From assembly GCF_008710285.1 (NCBI RefSeq), contig NZ_VYQF01000010.1, positions 1 to 64,000 of the forward strand: a DNA stretch of 64,000 nucleotides. Direction: 5' to 3'. Below, piece by piece: positions 1-6,388 of the stretch. The stretch is from Ginsengibacter hankyongi (GTDB taxonomy: Bacteria > Bacteroidota > Bacteroidia > Chitinophagales > Chitinophagaceae). Made by a program: the position numbers and the translations under genes. Under the pieces are notes generated by a model, which was given only the letters and a program-made list of their open reading frames with translations, did not search any database and was not told the origin of the DNA. Numbering within the stretch: position 1 is the stretch's first letter; each line of letters begins with the position of its first letter.

Positions 1-84
1 AATCTTTCTCTTTCAAAAGAAATTAATAAAATACTTCTACCATATTAACTTTCTCAGGAGAATTTAGGTACATAGGAACCGCCT

Positions 85-97
85 GTTAGCGGTAGCC
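85..97. repeat. Left arm of inverted repeat flanking the YwqK-like gene
   Basis: GTTAGCGGTAGCC here is matched, inverted, by GGTTACCGCTAAC at 791-803 (12 of 13 positions). The pair brackets the gene at 117-788 almost exactly, with the right arm 2 bp from its start codon. The left arm also forms a small hairpin of its own, ACCGC with GCGGT. Seen directly; any function is inferred. Confidence 0.6.
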
Positions 98-116
98 TTT
101 GTCTGTCACCACATAA

Positions 117-788
117 TTATTTCCAGATTTCAGAAATTATTTTGTCGTCTTTAAAATCTCTTTCTAAAATAAGTTTGTTGTCTGTCACATTGTAGTATTT
201 CCAAAGTCCATTGTGTAAACTGTCTTTATAAATTCCAACTACAAAGACGTTTATTGTTGTGTCATTGCCATTTTTATTTTTATTCAAGTAGTCCTGAAAT
301 TTCTTAATACCATCACCATTTATTATTTGCTGCATGCCGCTACTGTCCCAATAATTAACAAGAAATACTTTGTTGTCTTTGTAATAGAGTTCAGTTTCAG
401 GTTTGCCATTGTCATAATAATGCGTCGCAGTGCCAACTAAATTTCCGTCAATCTGATTGCCTTTAAACATTAAACTTCCGGTCTTGTGAAATTCAGTTAC
501 TTCTCCGTTGATTTTTCCATTTTTATAAATGCACTTTCCTAATAGTTTTCCGTCTTTATAATAGGCAACCGATTCACCGTTTTTTGTCGAGTCTATAAAT
601 TTTGTTTCACTTGCCAACTGGCCATTTTCATAAAAATTTTTTTCAATGAAACAGTTAGGTGTGTCGGAATAAACTCTTTCTATTTTGGGTTTACCATTTT
701 CCCATTTTGCAATAATATTTTTATTGTTTGTCTTGCAACTAAACAAAGAAAGTGTCGTCAAGAAAATTATCAATTTAAATACTGTCAT
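117..788 (-). CDS. YwqK-family antitoxin-like repeat lipoprotein
   Basis: A 223-residue exported protein. The N-terminus is a lipoprotein signal, with a hydrophobic run ending in LFSC and Cys18 as the predicted lipidated residue. The body is built of degenerate repeats of about 20-25 residues with the pattern YxxGxxxxxxxYxxG (for example YENGQLASE, YKDGKLLGK, YYDNGKPET), as in YwqK/MORN-like proteins. Members are often named toxin-antitoxin YwqK-family antitoxin, but no toxin gene adjoins it. The gene stands alone on the minus strand, bracketed by a 13-bp inverted repeat at 85-97 and 791-803. The role is unknown; a surface or periplasmic repeat protein is the safest description. Confidence 0.75.
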   Translation of the reverse strand: MTVFKLIIFLTTLSLFSCKTNNKNIIAKWENGKPKIERVYSDTPNCFIEKNFYENGQLASETKFIDSTKNGESVAYYKDGKLLGKCIYKNGKINGEVTEFHKTGSLMFKGNQIDGNLVGTATHYYDNGKPETELYYKDNKVFLVNYWDSSGMQQIINGDGIKKFQDYLNKNKNGNDTTINVFVVGIYKDSLHNGLWKYYNVTDNKLILERDFKDDKIISEIWK

Positions 789-790
789 AA

Positions 791-803
791 GGTTACCGCT
801 AAC
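791..803. repeat. Right arm of inverted repeat flanking the YwqK-like gene
   Basis: GGTTACCGCTAAC is the inverted partner of 85-97 and sits 2 bp upstream of the minus-strand start codon at 788. Together they suggest that the gene and its borders moved, or are maintained, as a unit. That is inference. Confidence 0.6.
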
Positions 804-956
804 GTGTGTATTTAAGCTAAAATATGCTACTTCTTTTAGAAAACAATTTTTCTTAAGCTCTGCTTTTTAAACGTTTATAATAAAATACGCGGTTCCTCAC
901 AGGTAGCGTAAATACAGGTATGTTAACTTTAAATTATCCAACGGGCTAATAATTTT

Positions 957-991
957 GTCCCAGCCGAGTCTCCCGCAGGGAACTCGGCGTG
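957..991 (+). repeat. 35-nt palindromic repeat, copy 1
   Basis: The element begins GTCCCAGCCGAGTC and ends ACTCGGCGTG. Its arms CCGAGT and ACTCGG can pair around a CTCCCGCAGGGA centre. A second copy in opposite orientation at 1196-1230 matches at 34 of 35 positions. It is GC-rich compared with its surroundings, like REP-type elements. Confidence 0.8.
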
Positions 992-1195
992 TGAAGAATA
1001 ACATAGCCGGTAATGTAATGCATGTTTTCTTTTAAAAGGTCGAACCATTTATAAACTAACCGGTATCAATAGGTAACATCATACAAATGCAACCAGTTAT
1101 AACCGGTAATTGTTATAAAATATATTCCATCCGATTCAGCTATTTGTTGCTTTACAAATATTGATTGGAAAATACAAGATCTTATGGTGTCTCTG

Positions 1196-1230
1196 CACGC
1201 CGAGTCCCCTGCGGGAGACTCGGCTGGGAC
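1196..1230 (-). repeat. 35-nt palindromic repeat, copy 2 (inverted)
   Basis: Reverse complement of the element at 957-991 with one mismatch (the A at 981 corresponds to G in this copy read on the minus strand). The two copies enclose about 200 bp without a credible gene. Such head-to-head pairs are typical of REP/BIME-like elements, which can be mobilised by TnpA-REP transposases; no such transposase is in this window. Confidence 0.8.
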
Positions 1231-1366
1231 ATAACGTTAGCACAATTGAAAAACTATTGATGAAGATAAATACAAAAGATGAATAATGAAAGTCTGCCCG
1301 GACTGCTGCTGATAGTATTACAAAAGATGAGGACTTGCAGGTCAGCCAGCATAGCAGCAAACCCAA

Positions 1367-1381
1367 TGTAAGGTGCTGCAT
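1367..1381. repeat. Left arm of 15-bp inverted repeat flanking a two-gene unit
   Basis: TGTAAGGTGCTGCAT is matched, inverted, by ATGTAGCACCTTACA at 2076-2090 (14 of 15). The arms lie 12 bp past the end of the downstream gene and 1 bp before the start codon of the upstream gene, so they frame the gene pair at 1394-2074. Confidence 0.6.
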
Positions 1382-1393
1382 TTCTACGTCTGT

Positions 1394-1612
1394 TTATCGG
1401 GTTGTTTTGAAGAGTAATAAAATTGCAAATATGATACAAAGAAGTCCGAACAACCAAAGAAAAGGATTGCCGTAATTTCTTATAGGTGGTCTTTCTAATG
1501 CCTTTGTCATTTTTTCCTTTGCTGTCATTTTACGAAAAGCTGCAAATAGACATAACAGTCCAACGAATGTCAGCAGTGCTGTATATACATAAATGAGTAG
1601 ATATTTATCCAT
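1394..1612 (-). CDS. Small two-helix membrane protein
   Basis: A 72-residue protein with two predicted transmembrane helices, near residues 5-24 and 50-68, separated by a basic loop (RKMTAKEKMTKALERPP). I do not recognise the family. Its ATG follows the TAA of the upstream gene with no spacing, so the two are very likely co-transcribed and translationally coupled. The pair is framed by a 15-bp inverted repeat. Its size and topology would allow it to be a membrane partner or modulator of its neighbour, but nothing in the sequence assigns a function. Confidence 0.55.
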   Translation of the reverse strand: MDKYLLIYVYTALLTFVGLLCLFAAFRKMTAKEKMTKALERPPIRNYGNPFLWLFGLLCIIFAILLLFKTTR

Positions 1613-2074
1613 TTAAATATTGTCGACTTTTTTCCTAATGGAAAGTCCAAACCAAATACCTACTATAATAATTGGTAGCATACCGAAAATTGTCACCAAA
1701 CCTAATGGTTTATAAATGTAGTCGTGAATTGGTTCGCTTATTTCACTATTATTTGGTAAGCCTTCTTTCATAAAACCGATAAGACTTCCGAAAAATGTCG
1801 CAGTCCAAACAATTAAAAACCCCCCAATTATTCCGAACAGAATAGCAAGTCGGCTTTGTTTTGAAATCCAAATACTGGTCAATCCGCCAAAGAAATAACC
1901 TGCGATATAAATGATAATTGCGGCAAACAAAATTGTCGGGGCAAAATCAACCTGAAATAACCAAAAAGGTCCTGCCATCAGAGCCATAATAATATAAGCA
2001 ATTACAAGTCCAACTGTAATCGCTTTAAAGGCTTGTCTATAACCGATTTTCTTAATAGTTGTGAAGTCTGTCAT
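1613..2074 (-). CDS. Four-helix hypothetical membrane protein
   Basis: A 153-residue integral membrane protein with four hydrophobic segments, at about residues 18-42, 48-68, 78-100 and 124-146, and no signal peptide. Small-residue motifs such as GYFFGGL and GIIGGFL suggest tightly packed helices. No family is recognised. It is the first gene of a two-gene unit with the 72-residue membrane protein, zero bases apart. The start codon lies 1 bp from the right arm of an inverted repeat at 2076-2090, leaving no room for an ordinary promoter inside the bracketed unit; transcription must start in or beyond the repeat. Confidence 0.6.
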   Translation of the reverse strand: MTDFTTIKKIGYRQAFKAITVGLVIAYIIMALMAGPFWLFQVDFAPTILFAAIIIYIAGYFFGGLTSIWISKQSRLAILFGIIGGFLIVWTATFFGSLIGFMKEGLPNNSEISEPIHDYIYKPLGLVTIFGMLPIIIVGIWFGLSIRKKVDNI

Positions 2075-2075
2075 T

Positions 2076-2090
2076 ATGTAGCACCTTACA
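2076..2090. repeat. Right arm of 15-bp inverted repeat flanking a two-gene unit
   Basis: ATGTAGCACCTTACA is the inverted partner of 1367-1381. Seen directly. Confidence 0.6.
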
Positions 2091-2203
2091 CTTAAATATA
2101 TGGCACTCCTCCCAAATTTGCAAATTGATTTTCAATCGTTTAACATTCGCTATTTGCAATTGTCGTTAGGACAATCCAATCTCACCTTGCCCGGCGGCCC
2201 ATC

Positions 2204-2220
2204 CACTTTACCGTAAAGTG
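2204..2220. repeat. Perfect palindrome at the head of the tandem array
   Basis: CACTTTACCGTAAAGTG has 7-bp arms (2204-2210 and 2214-2220) around CCG. It shares the CTTTAC core with the 21-bp tandem repeats that start at once after it, so it is probably an inverted half-unit of the array. Confidence 0.7.
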
Positions 2221-2365
2221 CGCCGACTTTACGGTGTGGCGCATCAACTTTACGGTGTAGGTCGTCGACTTTTCGGTGTGGCGCATCAACTTTACGGTGT
2301 GGGTCGTCGACTTTTCGGTGTGGCGAATCAACTTTACGGCGTGGACCGTCAGCTATACGAAGTTA
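2219..2365 (+). repeat. 21-bp tandem repeat array (six units plus one decayed)
   Basis: Units start at about 2219, 2240, 2261, 2282, 2303, 2324 and 2345. Two variants alternate: CGCATCAACTTTACGGTGTGG and GTCGTCGACTTTTCGGTGTGG-like, giving a 42-bp higher-order period. Because 21 is divisible by 3, one frame is open from a GTG at 2218 and would read as heptads such as RRLFGVA and HQLYGVG, but no ribosome-binding site or conserved start supports translation. The surrounding gap 2091-2634 holds no other recognisable gene. Confidence 0.85.
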
Positions 2366-2634
2366 CCGTATCACCGTTAGCAATCGCTCTTTGCTATCCA
2401 AACACGCATATGTAAAAATTTCCCGGGGTTATATTTTTTCAATTAGCCTGGTACGTTAGTACCCTCTCATGTACCCCCCCCCTTGAAAAACGACAATTGA
2501 GTGACAGTATAACGGCCGAAACAGCTATTATCATCTAACTGCATGATTTCTATCATAAAAATCCCTTACCATCATCTCTATTTTCGCCTAAACAAATTTG
2601 TTCAATTTATTAACCACATAAAAAATTTATTTCT

Positions 2635-3057
2635 ATGAGCCCCTTCCACAAAGGTTTATTCAATCCTTGCAAAACGATTGCAATTCTTACGGCATTGTTA
2701 TTTAGTACTTATTTCACTCAGGCACAGGCTAATCCATGGCCGGTTCCCAAGAGCAGCGAAAGCCTTAGAAATCCGGAGCCCCGCGATGCGGCTTCCATAA
2801 AAAATGGCAAAACTATATATATAGCATACTGCGCTCCCTGCCATGGCAATAAGGGCAGGGGAGATGGGCCGGCATCAGCATCGTTGAATCCTAAGCCCGC
2901 TGACCATACATCGGCTGCAATACAGGCAGAATCTGACGGTACTTTGTATTATAAAATTTCTGAAGGACATGGACATACCGCCATGCCGCCTTTTAAGTCA
3001 GTATTAAGCGTCGACCAACGCTGGGCTGTAATCAACTATATCAGGACACTTAAGTAA
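2635..3057 (+). CDS. Exported class I monoheme cytochrome c
   Basis: A 140-residue periplasmic electron carrier. An N-terminal signal peptide (about residues 1-31, cleavage after a TQAQA-like stretch) precedes one class I cytochrome c domain. The heme-binding CAPCH is at residues 66-70 and the distal ligand is probably Met117 in HTAMPPF; GKGRGDGP-like and YIRTLK segments fit the family. It is the first of three same-strand genes, with 32 bp to the porin. Seen: heme motif, signal and order. Inferred: it passes electrons to or from a partner acting through the porin and the lipoprotein cytochrome at 4325. A terminal-oxidase or complex III donor role is an alternative. Confidence 0.88.
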   Translation: MSPFHKGLFNPCKTIAILTALLFSTYFTQAQANPWPVPKSSESLRNPEPRDAASIKNGKTIYIAYCAPCHGNKGRGDGPASASLNPKPADHTSAAIQAESDGTLYYKISEGHGHTAMPPFKSVLSVDQRWAVINYIRTLK

Positions 3058-3089
3058 ACACTAATTCAATCACTTATATATTTATTTTT

Positions 3090-4313
3090 ATGAACTTCTT
3101 AAAAAAATTCATTCAGCAATTAAAGTTGTTAAGCGTATGCCTGTTGCTTTCAATATTTGCGAAAGCCCAGGAGCCTACCACCGTTGTTGATTCGTCGCTC
3201 CTTGACCGCGTAAGCGCACTTGAGCAGGAAGCATACTATATTAAGCCTGAAGAATCACATGTAATGATTGTGGGGCTGCTAACTTTTGGCTATGTAAGCA
3301 ATAAAACCACGGTTACTTACCAAGGGGCAAGCGAAGTCTCAAAAACCAATAACCTGGGTGATGCCGATCACTTTGAGTTCAGTCCGATGCTGCTTTGGAG
3401 ACATGGTAAAAAATTCCTGCTGGAATTTGAGCCATCGTTCAGCTCAGAGGGCGTTGGTGTTAACTGGGCCGATGTTTCTTATTATGCAGCCCCGGGATTA
3501 ATACTAAGGGGCGGATACCTGGTTTTGCCTTTTGGTACTTATAACAAACGGCTGGCGGCGGGTTGGATTAATAAACTAGCCTCAGATCCTATTGGTATTG
3601 CTGATGCCTCAGATTATGGGGTAGAAGCCGAGGGTGGTCTCCAGGCAGGTACTATGAAGTGGAGCTACGACTTTGCCATTTCGAATGGCATGCAACTTCA
3701 GCCGGATGGGACAACCCAGTTTATCGGGATCACTGATAATAACAAAAACAAAACATTTACAGGCAGGATAGGGTGGTTGCCACTGGCTAATTCATCGCTT
3801 GAATTAGGAGCCTCGCTGATGACCGGGAAGGTAGGCGATGAAGGCAGCCAGTATAAAAACGCCGAGGCCAATTTATTTGCACTGGATTTAAACCTGGTAG
3901 AAAATTTAACTCCCTTTCAAATAAATATTAAAGGCCAATACAGTGAGGCTAAACTGGATAACGCGAGCTATATAAACCCGGTAGATACTGCAAGCTATAC
4001 ATTTAACAATCATACTAAAACCGGGTATATTATGGCTGCTGTGCGGCCCATGTTTTCCAAAAATAAAGTGGTAAAAAACTTTGAGCTGGCCGCACGGTAC
4101 GGCAATTACACATCACCCGCCAATTCGCTTTGGGGAACGAAAGATAATTCACTTGCCCTAAGCCTTAATTACTGGATCGACTGGCGTACCGTTGTAAGGT
4201 TCTCATACGAAGGGATTAAAGGAACCAATACAGAAAGTACTAACCTGGGAGGTCATAACGGCGAGGTTACTAAAAATAATTCTATGTACGTACAATTTTG
4301 CATTGAACTTTAA
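3090..4313 (+). CDS. Outer-membrane porin-like beta-barrel protein
   Basis: A 407-residue protein with a signal peptide (SVCLLLSIFAKAQ, cleavage near residue 26). A short coiled-coil-like start (LLDRVSALEQEAYY) precedes alternating amphipathic strands and a C-terminus ending in a hydrophobic and aromatic strand (MYVQFCIEL), as in phosphate-selective (porin O/P-like) barrels. No plug domain or TonB box is visible, so passive diffusion is likelier than active uptake. It lies between two monoheme cytochrome c genes, 32 and 11 bp away. That context suggests a barrel hosting or serving an electron-transfer module, but porins can be co-expressed with cytochromes simply for substrate entry. The substrate is unknown. 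Confidence 0.72.
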   Translation: MNFLKKFIQQLKLLSVCLLLSIFAKAQEPTTVVDSSLLDRVSALEQEAYYIKPEESHVMIVGLLTFGYVSNKTTVTYQGASEVSKTNNLGDADHFEFSPMLLWRHGKKFLLEFEPSFSSEGVGVNWADVSYYAAPGLILRGGYLVLPFGTYNKRLAAGWINKLASDPIGIADASDYGVEAEGGLQAGTMKWSYDFAISNGMQLQPDGTTQFIGITDNNKNKTFTGRIGWLPLANSSLELGASLMTGKVGDEGSQYKNAEANLFALDLNLVENLTPFQINIKGQYSEAKLDNASYINPVDTASYTFNNHTKTGYIMAAVRPMFSKNKVVKNFELAARYGNYTSPANSLWGTKDNSLALSLNYWIDWRTVVRFSYEGIKGTNTESTNLGGHNGEVTKNNSMYVQFCIEL

Positions 4314-4324
4314 AAATTACAATA

Positions 4325-4603
4325 ATGAAAATTATAAATAATAAAAAAGTCACAATTTTAGGCATATTGATCCTTATGATTGGATCGATGATAGTAATAC
4401 TGAATAGCTGCACCGCCAGTCAAAAGATCTCGGCCAAGTCCGGCGCACAATTATGGGGGGAGAATTGCCAGCGGTGCCATAATACCCCATCGCCTTCAAC
4501 CTTTTCGCCTGAGAAGTGGGAAACCGTGGGCATGCATATGCAAAGCAGGGCCTTGCTAACGGACACGGAAAAAAACAAAATAGTAGAGTTTTTAAAACAG
4601 TAA
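4325..4603 (+). CDS. Lipoprotein monoheme cytochrome c
   Basis: A 92-residue protein with a long hydrophobic leader ending in LNSC; Cys29 is the expected lipidated residue. A single heme site CQRCH lies at residues 48-52, and Met70 or Met72 (VGMHM) may be the distal ligand. The domain is very short (about 55 residues after the anchor), near the lower limit for a cytochrome c fold. It starts 11 bp after the porin and ends the operon. It is probably tethered to a membrane leaflet near the barrel and exchanges electrons with the soluble cytochrome at 2635. Partner and potential are not readable from sequence. Confidence 0.85.
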   Translation: MKIINNKKVTILGILILMIGSMIVILNSCTASQKISAKSGAQLWGENCQRCHNTPSPSTFSPEKWETVGMHMQSRALLTDTEKNKIVEFLKQ

Positions 4604-4879
4604 TATTCCTTCGTTACAAAAGCAAGGGCACATATAAAAATGCTGCTCATGTAATGTTTGCAACTCCCGGTATTCATGACGGTTTGGCGGTAGCCCTCAG
4701 ATATTAAACTTATCGCTGTGTTATTATCTCCATCTTTGAACTTCCATTTTCGTCATTTCACAACTTTCCGAACTCCTTCCAAATGGCTCGCTATCGTGGC
4801 TGCATTTGTTGAGTTATAAAGAATGAGTGATCTGCGGGCCTGGTGGAATTATATGGATATCCATTAATTTTGATAGGGA

Positions 4880-5299
4880 ATGGAACAATACGAAAAGATT
4901 TATTTATACAAGCGAATAGTTAAGGCAAAACTTTTTATTGATGATCACTACGCTGAGAATATTGACCTCGGCAACATATGCGACCAGGCAAACTTTTCCA
5001 GGTTTCATTTCATCAGGCTTTTTAAATCAATTTATGGAAGTACACCCAATAATTATCTTATAAAAACCAGGATGGAAAAGGCTAAAATTTTATTAGCGAA
5101 AGGCCATTCCGTACTGGAAACAAGTATAATGGTTGGTTTTGACAGCCCAACTTCTTTTGCAGGAATGTTTAAACGAATTGCAGGACAAACACCATCAAGC
5201 TTTCAGAAAAAACAGCATGCTCAAAAAAATGCCATGCAGTTAAACCCCTTGCTTTTTGTGCCTAATTGCTTTGCAGAAAATAACGGGTGGACAAAATAG
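4880..5299 (+). CDS. AraC-family regulator consisting of the DNA-binding domain only
   Basis: A 139-residue protein that is almost entirely an AraC/XylS C-terminal domain. The two helix-turn-helix units span about residues 13-112, with the family hallmark in the second unit (VGFDSPTSFAGMFKRIAGQTPSSF). There is no N-terminal sensor domain. The start at 4880 leaves a full first helix, so the gene does not look truncated. It is followed on the same strand by a VOC protein and a DUF1569 protein, a grouping I recall from other Bacteroidota. It probably regulates this cluster; how it would sense a signal without its own ligand domain is unknown. Confidence 0.85.
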   Translation: MEQYEKIYLYKRIVKAKLFIDDHYAENIDLGNICDQANFSRFHFIRLFKSIYGSTPNNYLIKTRMEKAKILLAKGHSVLETSIMVGFDSPTSFAGMFKRIAGQTPSSFQKKQHAQKNAMQLNPLLFVPNCFAENNGWTK

Positions 5300-5355
5300 C
5301 AATTTTGGAGAGGTAACTAAAAAATGCAGTCCGCATCTTTGCAAAAAAGAAAAAC

Positions 5356-5769
5356 ATGATTACAAAAATTACCCATACCTGCATTTATGTTCTCGATCAG
5401 AACAGCGCTTACGATTTCTATGTTAACAAACTTGGATTTAAAGTTCACACAGATGCTCCAATGGGCGAAGGCGCAAGGTGGCTTACCGTAACTCCACCGG
5501 AACAACCGGAATTAGAAATTACACTCTTTCTTGTTGCGGAAGGTGGTATGTTCGACGAAGAAACTGTACAAATAATGACCACGCTGATAAAGAAAGGGAC
5601 ATTTGGCGCGGCCGTGTTTACCTGCAAAGACCTGCTGGCCACTTACGAAGAATTAAAATCTAAAGGAGTTGTTTTTAAAAAGCCACCAACGAAAGAGTTT
5701 TATGGCTATGAAGCTTTATTCCTTGACGATTCGGGGAATTGGTTTTCACTGGCACAAATAAATTCATAA
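5356..5769 (+). CDS. VOC-family (glyoxalase/bleomycin resistance-like) protein
   Basis: A 137-residue protein with the paired beta-alpha-beta-beta-beta pattern of the vicinal oxygen chelate superfamily: TKITHTCIYVLDQNSAYDFY at the start of module 1 and TFGAAVFTCKDLLATYEEL opening module 2, ending in LFLDDSGNWFSL. Members are metal-dependent lyases, isomerases, dioxygenases or drug-binding proteins; the substrate cannot be inferred. A possible first-shell His is in THTCIYV and a late Glu in YEALFLDD. It lies 56 bp after the AraC-type gene and ends 2 bp before the DUF1569 gene, so the three are probably one unit. CATCTTTG at 5334-5341 is a weak match to the Bacteroidota -7 box. Confidence 0.85.
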   Translation: MITKITHTCIYVLDQNSAYDFYVNKLGFKVHTDAPMGEGARWLTVTPPEQPELEITLFLVAEGGMFDEETVQIMTTLIKKGTFGAAVFTCKDLLATYEELKSKGVVFKKPPTKEFYGYEALFLDDSGNWFSLAQINS

Positions 5770-5771
5770 TT

Positions 5772-6221
5772 ATGAAATCAATATTTGATAATACCATAAG
5801 AGAAGAAATAGTCGACAGAATTAATTCATTAAGCGATAAGAGCAAGGCTAAATGGGGTAAGATGACGGTTGCGCAAATGGTGAAACATTGCTCCAGGTGC
5901 GAAGAGTATTATTATGGAAACATAAAAGTAAAGCGTTCTTTTTTAGGAAGAATATTTGGAAAGCGTGCAATTGCCAGCATATTGAAAGATGAAACCACCG
6001 GGATTAACAAAAATGCCCCCACCCGGCCCCAATTTAAAGTGACTGAGCCTGTTTTAGACTTGGCAGCAGAGAAAGAAAACTGGAAACAATTAATTACCAG
6101 GTACGGAACTTTCCCGGAGGATAATTTCACGCATTGGTTTTTTGGAAAGATGACCAAAAATCAATTAGGAGAATTTATTTACAAGCATTCCGATCATCAT
6201 TTACGTCAATTTGGAGTATAA
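5772..6221 (+). CDS. DUF1569 (DinB-like fold) protein
   Basis: A 149-residue protein of the DUF1569 family, related to the DinB/YfiT four-helix metalloenzymes. Visible hallmarks are WGKMTVAQMVKHCSRCEEYYYG near residues 29-50, a central block with TRPQF, and a C-terminal KHSDHHLRQFGV; the conserved His residues of the first and last blocks are the likely metal ligands. An in-frame TTG lies 33 bp further upstream, inside the VOC gene; I chose the ATG at 5772 because it starts right after the VOC stop codon and gives the usual family length. The function is not established; thiol- or metal-dependent transferase activity is known in the wider superfamily only. Confidence 0.82.
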   Translation: MKSIFDNTIREEIVDRINSLSDKSKAKWGKMTVAQMVKHCSRCEEYYYGNIKVKRSFLGRIFGKRAIASILKDETTGINKNAPTRPQFKVTEPVLDLAAEKENWKQLITRYGTFPEDNFTHWFFGKMTKNQLGEFIYKHSDHHLRQFGV

Positions 6222-6388
6222 GAGCAGGAAGTATAATCAAAAACGGTGACATACAAACCCGGGTTGTTTGTGATGTGTATCTCTAATTGAGCATTGCCGT
6301 TAGAAGGGGAGCGCCGGGATTAAATTGAAAGACATTTTGTAACTAACGCTATCGTATACACGAAATATTCCATGCAGCAAAAGATAAA

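Larger units (their letters stand above)
804..1366. other. Gene-poor spacer with palindromic repeats
   Basis: No convincing coding region. Overlapping minus-strand open frames exist (about 1136-1457), but they are low-complexity in composition, lack start context and run through the palindromic repeat at 1196-1230. The spacer holds two inverted copies of a 35-nt palindromic element (957-991 and 1196-1230). Confidence 0.6.

Noticed and set aside
1136-1457. Two overlapping minus-strand open frames in the spacer
   Set aside because: Low-complexity Ser/Leu-rich translations that cross a palindromic repeat and an inverted-repeat arm; no start context or family.
60-2200. Integron cassette array with attC sites
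   Set aside because: GTTAG/CTAAC-type cores occur near the gene borders, but I cannot pair them into R''-L''-L'-R' structures of attC size and no integron integrase is in the window.
2219-2365. CRISPR array
   Set aside because: The units are contiguous with no unique spacers of 25-45 bp and no cas genes are present.
2218-2415. Protein of 65 residues encoded by the tandem repeat
   Set aside because: It opens with GTG inside the repeat, has no ribosome-binding context, and openness is a by-product of the 21-bp period.
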